Of a stretch of 64,000 bases of DNA, positions 12,025 to 22,595 are shown piece by piece. Numbering within the stretch: position 1 is the first letter of the stretch; each line of letters begins with the position of its first letter. A program made the position numbers and the translations under genes. Location of the stretch: assembly GCA_020746875.1 (NCBI GenBank), contig JAGTJL010000009.1, positions 868,001-932,000 on the forward strand, written 5' to 3'. The stretch comes from Rhexocercosporidium sp. MPI-PUGE-AT-0058. Lineage: Eukaryota > Ascomycota > Leotiomycetes > Helotiales. A model generated the notes under the pieces. The model saw only the letters and a list, made by a program, of their open reading frames with translations, did not search any database and was not told the DNA's origin.

Positions 12025-13417
12025 CTTGTCCTCTTCTCTAGTTATCTACTGTATTTGTCTATTTGTTGTATTCCGTGTTGAAATTCTCGGTCTTAGGTCT
12101 AAAGCCAAAAGCAACAGAGCAAAAGACAGCAAACAACGGATTTCTAAAAGTATGTGATGGGAGGAGTAAGAGACAAGTAAAAAACTAAGTGAATGAAAGC
12201 AGGAAAAATAAATAAGTAGGGGTCTGCTAGCCAGCAGGTAAGCTCAGCTCCAACCCAGGCCGGCGCAGCCCCTCCATGCACATGCAACCCCCACCAAGGA
12301 AAACACCGTCGCTTGTCAAGATGAGGGAAGGGGTCTGGACTGAACCTCCACCCCTGACGATCTTGGCCCATGACGTAGCGGGCTTTGAGGAAGATGTTTC
12401 GTTGGGAAAATAACGGGAGAAGAGCATATCAAGCTTGTTTTTCTTGCATGAATCGTGAAGTCCTCGTCCTCCTACGCATATCGACAAAAACGGATACCCT
12501 TGCATGCATATGGCCGTTGTTGCATGGCAGTGGCAGCTTGCGCTTCTGCAGGGCCGTTCTGTCATACCACGGTCACATGACTAGCCTAGATTGTTTGCAG
12601 GTATTATCTGGAGAGGACGGGGTCGAGATGGGGAGGAGGAACGAAAGAAATACAGAAAGAAAGACCGCTCAACAAATGTCGAGAACCCACAAATAAATGG
12701 ATATTGTTTAAGAGGTGTGCCAAACCCAACACAGTATCGAGAGGCAGAACAGCTGCTTGAATACCTCCATACGGTGCGCTGTAAAAGGTGTAAAGAACTA
12801 TATGCCTGAACTTACTTATGGGTACATTTCCCAGATATGTACAGCCACTTGTAAATAAAAAAAGGGTGCTTTCGAACAATTATCACTTGGATTTGTTAAG
12901 TTGGAAATTTAATGCTTCCCAATTGGTCTGCTCTCACTGAATGAGGTGTGGACTCCAGTCGATGAAAAGCAACTTTACGTTTACGGTTTTCCCATGAAAG
13001 ACCGATAGCAGAGTGAAATTGAGATGAATAGAACACAATTTATAGGTTTATAGACAGTCAAATCTTGGAAAATACCATCGATTTAATTCCATAGTAATTC
13101 AATCTGTTTCCCATAAACGCGGTCCTTTGTCAGTGGCCCGTCGCGAAATGAAATCTGGCACACCTAGCAACCACCTAGCAACCCTTCCAAAACAAAGGCC
13201 AACACCGACTTTCCAACCTCCCAAAAAACAAAACTTTACATGTACCAAATCTACGACCTCTATAATCAATATCAAGTCCCGTATACCAACATCAACAAAT
13301 AATTCGACGTATCACATTTCGCTAAATCCCTCGATACGGAACGGGTTGCTGCATGAACAGACGTGCCGCGTAATTATTTACTTCAGCAAACATAAGCCCC
13401 CCGAGCTACCCGTCGAG
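12025..13417. other. Intergenic, no supported gene
   Basis: Shared upstream region of the amylase (leftward) and the 935-aa gene (rightward). The frame of the rightward gene stays open back to about 13127, and an in-frame ATG exists at 13148. The intervening translation is Thr/Ser/Asn-rich and unlike the protein proper, so I read it as 5' leader. No other feature is seen. Confidence 0.5.
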
Positions 13418-16225
13418 ATGCGGAACACAACTCCCCCGAAGGACTTCGAGATTCACGTTGACCCTTCATGTCTCTCTGACGGATCAAACACACACGAAGA
13501 TACAATCGAACAACCTGCGGAAGAGGAAACAAGCAAAGTACAGGGCGATATGTCACCTGAAAGGGTTTCGAGTAACCAGACGGTGGTACACCATGATTCT
13601 TGGACCGAGGAGGAGATCAAGGCCGAGTCACCAACTGATGATGTTGGTGATGTTGTTGAGGAGAATATCAGCACCATTGGGTCGGAGGAAGAACACAAGG
13701 AAAACATTCCATCTCCACATACCGAACCCCAAAAAGCAACAGTCGAAGATGTTCCCGAGCAGGAGGATCCACAACAATCCGAGCAGGATCGGGAAGACGA
13801 GAAAGAGCGTGCGGCCAGAGAACGTCAAATCGATCGTATAGAAGCGCAGATCCAAGCTGCAGCAAGAGCAGTTGTTGCTAGTATCGAGCAGGACAATTAC
13901 AGAGGACAAGATTCAGAGCTCAGCATGCAAACGGACGAAAGCTATGACCGGGATGGTACAGAGCTGACATACGATGGAACAGAGTTGACCTATGAAATGG
14001 GAACAGAACTCACGTACGGCGACGAGACTGAAGCAACCTACGAATCCGATCACGACAACCATTCGAAGCACGAAGAAGTGGCAGATCCAACGTACGGCTC
14101 CCAAGGCCACTCGGATCACGAAGGCGGAGACACCAGTTCCCATCACGACGGAGATATCGATGATGATGTTTTCAGTCATTCCGATCGAAGCAAACGAAGC
14201 AGCATGAATTCAGATCTTCACAGCTCGGACGACAACCAGAAGATGCTTACATCTCCAGTTGTAGGAGAGGAAGCTGGATCTGCGAACGAAATGGATACAA
14301 TCTCCCGCGTCCCCAGCTCATCTTCATACATGCAAACGCCCACAGATCTGGCTTTACGAACTCCAAGCAAGATCCTCGCCAGACCACCATTCCGGACTCC
14401 CTCCTCCGTTCGTGCGATGCAAATGTCTTCTCCAACGCAATCGGTCTTTGCATCTCCTCGATCTACCAAGAGGCATATGCCGACCGTCTCTCGAATCGGC
14501 ACACCAAATTCGCAATACTCTCCTTCCAAACGAACACCTACCCGCTTCAAGGCAAAGAAGGAACCTCTCGTCCTGCTTCACGTTACTGTCCTCCCTCTAC
14601 AATGGCCATACTCCCACCTGATGTCTTCCCCAGAAGTTCCGGAATCTCTACAGGTAGTGAAGGAAAGCTGGAGGCTGCTTCAAGAGAAGCTTGGAGACAC
14701 AGTACTAGAACGTGGAATTTTGCTCCCCCATCCGCAGGACTCGTACGAGGTGCTTGAGGAGCGTCTACTTGAAGCTCTTGAATTGCCCGTCCGTCCTCGA
14801 GCTAAGATTCTAAGATGCGGTCACTACATGGGTCCATCCGATTCCGAAGCTCCAAGCTCAGATGAGGATGGTGATGATGACTGGACTGGTGAGACGAAGG
14901 AAGAGAGGAAATGGTGTGACATCTGCAGACGAGATGTCCGTCTCGAGACAGTTGGTGATGTAGGAAAAGGAGAGCGTCGGTTCCGGGTCAAAATATATGC
15001 GAGCAATGGGCTTATGAGAGCTGGTGCTTGGGCTGCAGCATGGAGGGAGATGGAGAGGGTTGATGTTGAGCTCGAACCGTTTGTTGAGATGCATCTAAAC
15101 GCTGAGCTGGAACATCTCGCTCTCACTACCCAGCATGAAGAAGTCGAACAGCAGAGAGAGCTGGATGATGGATTCGAAGACGAGGATATTGTGGTCGAGC
15201 ATGTACATGATCACGAAGCCGAGAAACGACGAGAGGAGGAAGCTAGGTTACACGAGGAGGAACAGCGCCTTCATGAAGATCAGATGCGGAAACAGCTAGC
15301 CATCGAAGAAGAGCTACGACAACGAATGGTCGAAGAGGAGGAGATGATGCAAAGGAAAGCGATGGAGGAGGAGATGATGCAGAGAAAGGCGATGGAGGAA
15401 ATGATGCAGAGGAAAGCCATGGAAGAGGAACGGATGAATGAAATCTACGGCATGGCAGAGCCGTCTGCATCTCGGCGTACCTCGTCAAGGATCAGTGTGC
15501 ATGATGATGCATCACTTCCTGAACTACTACTTGCGGCTTTCAAGGTTGCGGTCAGGGATTCGAAGAATGTTGCGATTGGTGTTTTGAGTGTTTTGGTGTT
15601 GCTTTTGGCTTTGAGGCCGAAGAGCGTCCCCGAGAGTGGGAGGGCAGAGGCCGTTATGGAAGCTCCTTCCCCTGCGCAAGTCACTACGACGGTATTCAAA
15701 GAGCAGCCAATGCCAATTGTGGAGCCTATTTCTACGGTTGAGCAGGTTGTTCAGATGGTTTCGGAAACGCCTGAGCAGGAATCGATTGTCCCTGTCACGA
15801 CGACTGTGTTTAGGGAGCTTACAATTACCGAGAGAATTCCTGTTCCCACGTCTGTGAACATGGGATCCAGAGAAAACGGCGTAGCTGATCCGTGCGAGAC
15901 TCAAGGCAAGAGCCAGAAAGTCGTCACTGGACCGATTGCCGATGAGGTTGCTTCTACTCCCGAGGTGGCTAAAATCGAAGAGGCTGTGGAAGTTTCTGAG
16001 CCCACCATTGAAGTCGAAAATGAGAAGGTGAACTCTCCATCGCCTCTGGACGAAGATAGCGTTTCAATGGAGGAGGCTCAGATCCCATTCCAAGAAGCAC
16101 CTGAGAAGATCTCGACACCCTCGCTGGAACCCATAGACTTGAACATATCCAACGAGTCGCCCGTTACCGTTGACACAGAGCAACTGGAGCTGGAATATAC
16201 CAACGACCACGAAACTGCAACCTGA
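13418..16225 (+). CDS. Large coiled-coil protein with one membrane segment, unknown function
   Basis: Single-exon gene, 935 aa from the ATG at 13418 (MRNTTPPKDFEIHVDP). An upstream in-frame ATG at 13148 would add 90 residues. The N-terminal half is acidic and disordered and carries a tandem TELTY repeat (about 13950-14045). A Ser/Thr/Pro basic segment follows, then a compact conserved block (LVLLHVTVLPLQWPYSHL through ILRCGHYMG) and a Cys pair, CDIC, near 510. A Glu/Arg/Met coiled coil, including a near-perfect repeat of MMQRKAMEE, lies at about 590-680. A single hydrophobic helix (NVAIGVLSVLVLLLAL) lies near 717-735 and leaves about 200 residues beyond it. I recall similar proteins labelled 'pathway-specific nitrogen regulator' in fungal databases, a label with no support here: there is no DNA-binding domain. 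Confidence 0.88.
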   Translation: MRNTTPPKDFEIHVDPSCLSDGSNTHEDTIEQPAEEETSKVQGDMSPERVSSNQTVVHHDSWTEEEIKAESPTDDVGDVVEENISTIGSEEEHKENIPSPHTEPQKATVEDVPEQEDPQQSEQDREDEKERAARERQIDRIEAQIQAAARAVVASIEQDNYRGQDSELSMQTDESYDRDGTELTYDGTELTYEMGTELTYGDETEATYESDHDNHSKHEEVADPTYGSQGHSDHEGGDTSSHHDGDIDDDVFSHSDRSKRSSMNSDLHSSDDNQKMLTSPVVGEEAGSANEMDTISRVPSSSSYMQTPTDLALRTPSKILARPPFRTPSSVRAMQMSSPTQSVFASPRSTKRHMPTVSRIGTPNSQYSPSKRTPTRFKAKKEPLVLLHVTVLPLQWPYSHLMSSPEVPESLQVVKESWRLLQEKLGDTVLERGILLPHPQDSYEVLEERLLEALELPVRPRAKILRCGHYMGPSDSEAPSSDEDGDDDWTGETKEERKWCDICRRDVRLETVGDVGKGERRFRVKIYASNGLMRAGAWAAAWREMERVDVELEPFVEMHLNAELEHLALTTQHEEVEQQRELDDGFEDEDIVVEHVHDHEAEKRREEEARLHEEEQRLHEDQMRKQLAIEEELRQRMVEEEEMMQRKAMEEEMMQRKAMEEMMQRKAMEEERMNEIYGMAEPSASRRTSSRISVHDDASLPELLLAAFKVAVRDSKNVAIGVLSVLVLLLALRPKSVPESGRAEAVMEAPSPAQVTTTVFKEQPMPIVEPISTVEQVVQMVSETPEQESIVPVTTTVFRELTITERIPVPTSVNMGSRENGVADPCETQGKSQKVVTGPIADEVASTPEVAKIEEAVEVSEPTIEVENEKVNSPSPLDEDSVSMEEAQIPFQEAPEKISTPSLEPIDLNISNESPVTVDTEQLELEYTNDHETAT

Positions 16226-16799
16226 TCAGCTGCATCAGATATTGACATGGCATCCGAACATACAACAGAACCAGCGATATCTTCACGAACAGAAATTGGA
16301 TTCATTGAATGTACTTGAGCGAGCGTTGATTTGGTTTTCATTGTGCTTTTGTTTCGCCTTGCTTGTCCATGTTTTGACGTCCAGTCATTTGCAATTTTGG
16401 GATATTGAAAATGAGAAGGATGAGAGGGAATGGGGGGATGAAATACGAGCGAGCTTTATGACTTTATATATAATGAGGTGCGATGAAGTAACAGGATGTG
16501 GTGATGTCGTGATGGTTCTTTTGGCGGTGATACCTTGTAGCTAGTCTGTCTTTTCTTGTTTGTCACCTCGTGGAAATCGGGTGAAGTTGATAGGAAATAT
16601 GATGATTTATGAACTAGTCCCTTGCATATTTTCTGTTCGCTGATTTATTTGAAGTCTTATCCCTGCAACTGGCATGTTGTTGCGTGCCCGAATTTTCAGA
16701 AAGTAAGGCAAAAAAGCACATCAGCCAACGGCGAGGCATCATCATCTCATGACCAAACACCTCTAACTACCCACCGCCTCGCACGACTATTTTACCTCA
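16226..16799. other. Intergenic between convergent genes
   Basis: 3' flanks of the 935-aa gene and of the 59-aa gene, which converge here. No open frame worth calling. Confidence 0.5.
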
Positions 16800-17119
16800 T
16801 CATCTCCCGTAGTACTAAACCAAATACCAAGTTAGTCTTGATCCTTGTCTTTACAATAGAACATATAGATTTCACGCAAACAAGCTGCATAAATCATCGT
16901 AGTAGAATCACTCACGACATCAACGTGTGGAATGTCGTCTGCGCCGTCTGGGTGATCTTCTGGCTCTTGACCCTCCACATAATCTAGACCACGATCGTCA
17001 ATTTGGTGGTGGTGTGACATAGCGCGAACTTCAAAACCGGTCGGGTTTTCCCAGCGGCGGGACACTGGCAGGCTGCAGGATTGTTAGATTACTTATCCTG
17101 TGACTATTTACCCCTCCAT
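16800..17119 (-). CDS. Small 59-aa protein in three exons, unknown
   Basis: I do not recognise it. Exons: 17119-17112 (8 nt, ATG GAG GG), 17072-16916 and 16814-16800. Splicing the two GT-AG introns gives exactly 60 codons. The product starts MEGLPVSRRWENPTGFEVRA. It continues with His/Asp/Glu-rich sequence (MSHHHQIDDRGLDYVEGQEP, then EDHPDGADDIPHVDV) and ends YYGR. The composition is highly non-random and soluble, with no signal or membrane segment. The middle exon is the evidence; the 5' exon and the 15-nt last exon rest on splice signals and frame. A competing reading would join the open frame at 17127-17573 to the acceptor at 17073 in another phase. I find that less likely, because it abandons this frame. 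Confidence 0.5.
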
Positions 17120-18159
17120 GGTATCATCACTTGAGCGAACAGGTATCGAAATGATGGTATGGGGCTCGACGTACCTGTTCAAGAATTGTATGTGGATTGA
17201 GTCTGAGTAGAGATTGCAGCTGGTCTCGAGAAGTGTCGGGCTGCTGATGGAGAGGGAGGAGTTCAAAAGATTGGAGATGGGGGGTGGTCCGTATATCAGG
17301 AGCTAAGCGCTCGCTGCTTTCAAGTGTCGGGATGAACATGGAGTCCGTGATGCTTTCCCAAACATCCAATACGCCCTCTTCAAGCGAGGACCAGTGGCAG
17401 CATTTGGGTGGTCTTGCTGCTCTATCGTGAGCTGCCCGATGAAGTGTTTTCCTGGGCTCTGGTTTCTGTCTATTCCCTTTAGGATAGGACTTCAGGAGGG
17501 TTGATGAAAGATCCAAAACAGAACAACGCTTCTGTTGCTGATTGGAATGTTGGACAGCAGCACAATATGGCAATAGAATATATCAGGCGCTGATATATTA
17601 CTCGAACTCTTTTTTCTAATTCCTTTGAGCTGGAAATGTACTCGACCGCCTGCGGGATGATCTTTGGGGGGACGGATGTACTTAGTTAAGTAAACTTGCT
17701 ATCTTTCCTTCCATAGTTTCACCCATTTTCTTTCGATGAGACAGTGCAAGTAGGTGGTGTTTCGACGAAATTGAATTTAAATGTCAAGAGATCAAAAAGA
17801 TGCAGTTAAGGAGTTCAAAAGAAGGCCAGTCTAGGAAGTGCCTAGGTTCCTAGGTACATGTTGACCTAGAAAGTCTCGTAAAGGTCGATTTGTGAGATTC
17901 CTCCGATAAATTATATCACTTAACACAAACAACAGATTAAAGCCATCAGTCACCTATATAATCCTAGATATGCTGAGTGACTCGGTCGGCTTGCTTTACA
18001 TGTGTAGTTGAGTAGGGCCTTTTTTTGGCGAGTCTTGGTGGGGCAAGTCCCATCCCACCGCTGCCTAACTTGAAAACATATAAAATTCAAGCTCCTCCAT
18101 CCATTTCTCTCTCAACCTCTGCCTTATGTACTGTGAATTCCGCGTGAAATCCATCAACA
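17120..18159. other. Intergenic; one reverse open frame of doubtful meaning
   Basis: A reverse frame (17573-17127) stays open for 148 codons and ends beside a GTACGT donor at about 17174. It has no ATG at its beginning, and its composition (Leu/His/Pro/Gln/Ser) resembles no family. It may be 5' leader of the 59-aa gene. Near 17830-17870 the word CCTAGG recurs. Nothing else is seen. Confidence 0.35.
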
Positions 18160-19162
18160 ATGTCTCTTCTACAAATCCCCCGAGAGCTGCGGGACAAAAT
18201 CCTCAGTCTCGTGGTCCTGTCAACAATGGTGACTCCACCAGAATCTCCAGACAATCCTGGTGATCGAGAAGAACTCAAGGATGTCAAATGTAATGGCTGG
18301 TTCGCAGGTTGCGGCGTTTTCTATCAAAAGGACACGCAAATGAAAGGGATCCCAACCCTCGCGATCAATCAACAGCTACGCAGCGAGACATTATCCATCA
18401 TGACCCTTCTGAAATTACCTGGCTTGCGATCGTACAAGCTAGATGTAATGATCGTCGAGGATTGTGACCTGTGGCCTACCTGGCTATACGTCCCAACCAT
18501 GACAACAAGAGTTGAAGAAGTTCGCGCGACCTTCAGGATCCATGGTGCATCACCAAGGCGCTATTGTGGCTTCAGCGGAGGTGATGGCGGTCCTCCTGTC
18601 ATCGTCTGGTCTTTCTACAACCTACTCGAACGCTTCTTACAGGTCGGTCCCGTCAGTCGGCAGGAAAAGCTTCACGACAAATGTATCAAAATCAAGCATT
18701 TGGTACTGGATTTTCAGACTCCATCAGTGCCAGAGGAGATGATCGCACCAGATGTCCCCCAGAATAGACTGGCGATCCTCCGTAGACGGAGCGGAATCAA
18801 TTATATCAAGAATCCTAGTAGTGTTCTGGCATTTGTTTCGGGTTTTCTTTGCTACTTGAGCGGTTGCTCCGGTCCTGGAATTGTCTCTGTTGCTTATGAG
18901 AGGGTGGGCAAGATCACCTTGATGTTGGATGGAGTTGTGCTCCATGAGCGCATCGCGAGTAATTGGTAAGTGCCTGACACATGAATTCGACAGTCTTCTC
19001 GTTGATCAAATGAGAACTTTTCTAACTTATGACTTGCTTGTTAGCATATTCCCAGATTTGGATGCACCTGGATTGGAAGGTCCAACCCACCGGAAATTGG
19101 AACCCGTCTTCGAGGAGTGGGAACTAAGATACCCAATTGAGGCAGTCACTGATACAGAATGA
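18160..19162 (+). CDS. Uncharacterised protein with F-box-like N-terminus, 307 aa
   Basis: Two exons, 18160-18965 and 19045-19162, with a 79-nt intron (GTAAGT...GTTAG). The start MSLLQIPRELRDKILSLVVL is the usual opening of fungal F-box-like or '2EXR' proteins, where LPxELRxxI(Y/L) forms the first helix. The rest is a mixed alpha/beta sequence without a domain I can name. It includes a phrase common in that group, LAINQQLRSETLSIM, where NxQLRxE matches the second conserved motif. It may be a substrate adaptor, but F-box-like proteins of this type are mostly uncharacterised and binding to Skp1 is not shown. No signal peptide. The nearest downstream gene on the same strand is the secreted protein at 19660. 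Confidence 0.75.
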
Positions 19163-19659
19163 GTGCTGATCTGGTGAAAATAGCATACTGTTGCACGGCA
19201 AGTTGTTGAATAATCAAGAAGAACCTTTGTGGGATGACTTCGAAGTCATCACTCACTCCATACGCGAGTGGCACCCCTTCGTCATGTCTTTGGATTTTGG
19301 AACCTAGCATTCCTTGCTCGAAGAGAGACCTGGCCACTACAAAAAAAAGGGAACCTGTTCTCTTGAAAGATGTGGGATCCTCTCGGCCTCGCGCCCTTCC
19401 TTCATAAGTTTTTTTCATCATTGTATCGAAGCCTAAATCTCGTCCATGGTTTCACTGCACGGCAACAACTCGCTGCCCCATCCAACCCTGATGGTTCTTC
19501 GCGTCGTCTTTTAAGATCCAAAATCGGAACAATTCATATAAATTCTCGAAGCATCCTCGTCCGTCCAGGAATAGATATCAAAAGCGGAAACGGTCCATGT
19601 GATTCTGACCCTGACAACTTCGCAGACACTTCAACAATACTCTAATCCGCGTTACCAAG
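19163..19659. other. Intergenic, no supported gene
   Basis: 3' flank of the F-box-like gene and promoter of the small secreted protein gene. No open frame of protein-like composition and no repeat. Confidence 0.5.
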
Positions 19660-20198
19660 ATGAAAGCTCTTCTTCTCTCAATCATTCTTTCGATACTCCT
19701 TGGTATCGTCCCATCCCTAGCAGCTGATACGCTTGTTCGGAGCGCATGTACTTGCATTGGAGCCAACACCATGGCATACAAATATACGATTGAATACTAC
19801 AACGGCCGCCTCCAAAAGAGCTGTACGTACCCATATCCTCGTTCCTCTTCACCAATTCTTCACATTCCATTCATGCCTCACCCCCACAATCTTTTCTCCT
19901 TCCCAATAACTAATAAACCCAAGGGAACGCAGAAAAGCTCTGCTCCGGCCCTCCAGGCCATTGTTCCCTGGACCCCACAGACGTCGGCCTCTTTTGCAGT
20001 CTCGACAAGCGCTTCTGTTACCGATTCCGGAACGAAAAGGGGGACAAATACTCGTTGGATGGGAAGGATGTGCGAGAGCCGAACAATGCGGTCAATGTCG
20101 ATGGGGGGTGTGATGAGTTTTGTGCGTCGCTTGGAGATGGGGCGACGCCGCACCAGGTTCTTGCACAGGGTTTCTTCATTAAACCTGCGTTGTTGTGA
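19660..20198 (+). CDS. Small secreted cysteine-rich protein (effector-like), 145 aa
   Basis: Exons 19660-19822 and 19924-20198, with donor GTACGT and acceptor CCCAAG. The N-terminus MKALLLSIILSILLGIVPSLA is a textbook signal peptide, with likely cleavage after SLA. The mature protein of about 124 aa has eight cysteines (SAC-TC, LC, HC, FC, FC, GC, FC), enough for four disulfides, and many charged and Gly residues. It has no membrane helix or known domain. This is the profile of a secreted effector or apoplastic protein. Such proteins are often lineage-specific. An alternative splice (weaker donor at 19827, acceptor at the next CAG) would slightly alter the junction but keep all the cysteines. 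Confidence 0.75.
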
Positions 20199-22595
20199 AG
20201 ATGGAAGTGGGAATGGGGTTGGATATTTGATGAAGGATGTCGACTTTGGAATTCAGAGTGGTTGGGGAGCATGTTCCAGAAACAGGGTTTAAATTCAGGA
20301 ACAATTTTGATTTCATGATTGACTGGAACTCTCAGCAGACACAACACAACATTTAATGTTCAAGTCCAAGACAAGTCTACATAGTCTATTGCTTTGAATA
20401 TCCCACTGCCTGAGGGTTCCAGAACACGACTGTCGGGTCAACCTTCATCATGATTCTAATCGACATATTGCACATCCTTGCACCATAATACTTTCCTTAG
20501 AAGTCATCGCATTCAATTTCGACTCGGATCAATTTAAACACACTTTGAAGCCGCCCTTTGATTAGGAATTTTGAGACGGCTTGTGGTCAGTATATCCATA
20601 ATTCGGATGACTGCGGGGCGGAATCGCGCTCGATTGTTGGTCAGATGCCCGCAATTTTGGGAATGCTGGTAAACTATGTCGATTAGAATGAAACAGAGAA
20701 GCTAGTTTGGAAGAGGGGACTAGCTTGGTAAATAAGTATGTGAATCATTCATAAAGCTTACACAGCTTTTAGAGAAGGATTGTTCTGTAAGGGGTCGGGA
20801 AAATGTAAAGCTTGGTTCGAGGTACGCTTTACGCTGTTTTACTTGCCCATGGATCGTTCGATGTCGCATTCTTCTGGTTATATCTATGGTTTTAAAGAGC
20901 AAAAAGCATAGGGATTGATTACTTTTGCCATCGTTTCCCTCTCCGCGTTGTAGAGATTGAAGATGGCTGTCTTGATTAATGTTTTGTCTCAAGTCACACA
21001 CAGTACAGTACATTAATGACGAGCCCGAAAGGATCGAAAGACAAAAAATTAAGCTTCATTCATCCTAAAACTTGGCACAGCATACACTCGCCTAAGCAGC
21101 CAATAGATGCTCGTACAGGGGCTCAAGATTATTTAGCTACCTAATCAAGTGGCGTTAAGCAATCCATGCCTCGGGGACCAGGCCGCCAGGCATCAAAGCC
21201 TTAAGACAGAAGTGCAGAGAGCACTTCGGTGTGCAAATTTTCGCCAATTTCACAGCAGTGGCATTCCCGCCCCTTTTCTACCGCAGCACAGACAACCGAA
21301 CGCAACAACAACATCAAGAACAAGCAAAAGACGTGCGGCAGACATCAACCTTTAATTCCCATAAGACTAATCCCAAAATTTCAATTAGTATCCGAAACAA
21401 TTCCTCTGTACTCAAATTCCAACTGGGTGCTCCATGATTGCGACTTACCGGATCAATGGGTTGTGGTTGCGGCAAGCCAGCGCTCTCGGTTGTTGAAGCA
21501 TCGTCAGAAGCGAAGTCGAACATGATTTGGGTTTGGAACATCGCGACGACAAGGCGAAAACGCGACCGGAGAACTTCAGAATCGTTAAGCGAGATGAGGA
21601 GTCTTTAGTACAGCTGAGATTTTTTTGAAGAGGACGAGAGAGCTGTGGAAAACTCAGAGGGAGGTGGGAGAGCTCTTATACCCTGAGAGCAGGCTCGCTG
21701 CTTCAAGTGATGGAGGAAGCACGAGGAATTTTGGACGCCGGGCGAGTGATTGAAGCCATTCAGGTGGATTGCTGGAGGTGGCCTTCCAATCAAAATTGAG
21801 TGGTTTCCTGTCGCTGCTATAGGGAGTCGCCTTTGGAGAGACAGCTGGTGGAAACAGCGGTCTCGCGATGCTTCATTTTAGTATTTTCGGTACCTATTTG
21901 GGACATCCTTCGATTGTTGCACAACAGCCCTGCTAACTCGCCAAATTTTGTAGGAAAAGTCATCCTGGGGAATGATGATCTACCAAGGGACTTATTGGAC
22001 AGTTCCATGATTTGAAAGGGGTCTGAATTACGCCTGGGAAGTTGATTGAGTCCACAAGGGTTGGGTAGAAAGTCAGAGTTTACGCACACAATATGTCTGA
22101 ATTGTACTGGTGCAACCCACAATGCGAGCCCCAGTGGGCAGTATGGCTAGGTGGAGCGACTTGATATCGACCAAAGATATTTCGATTAGCAATGGCGCAT
22201 TCAGTCCCGTACAAGGTCGAAACGCTTCGAGCACAATGTTTGATCGAGGTGGGTCCCTTCGCATAATATCCAGGGGAAGTGATCTTCACCTCACTGCACA
22301 TTACAGCGCAGAAATTGAACAACGAAGGAGCAATCTTAGCTAAATAGAACCGGCAGATTATTCAGGAAGTAGCATTTCTGTTGGTCCAAAAGATTCAGTC
22401 ACTGCTAATCATTTCCTCTCAGAAATCTCTTCCCAGGTCACTAAGTTTCAGGGCACTTGAGATGTGCCACAGGCTTCCAGTCGCTAATTTTCCAGCTTCT
22501 CAACCCCTAAATTTTAGCGACGCCGTTGTCATTGCCTAGCGTCTTATGTCATTGCCTGGCCTCGATTAAGATACATCTAAATCTTTCCAAAAAAT
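20199..22595. other. Long intergenic stretch, no firm gene
   Basis: There is 2.4 kb without a convincing gene. The only candidate is a reverse-strand ATG at 21541 that opens a 31-codon stretch (MFQTQIMFDFAS...QPQPIDP) ending at a strong GTAAGT donor near 21448. Its downstream exon is ambiguous. The rest has short random frames; the last part is the 3' flank of the MFS gene. Confidence 0.4.

Noticed and set aside
13127..13417. N-terminal extension of the 935-aa protein
   Set aside because: The frame is open, but its composition is random-like; the ATG at 13418 starts the protein-like sequence. The ATG at 13148 remains possible but less likely.
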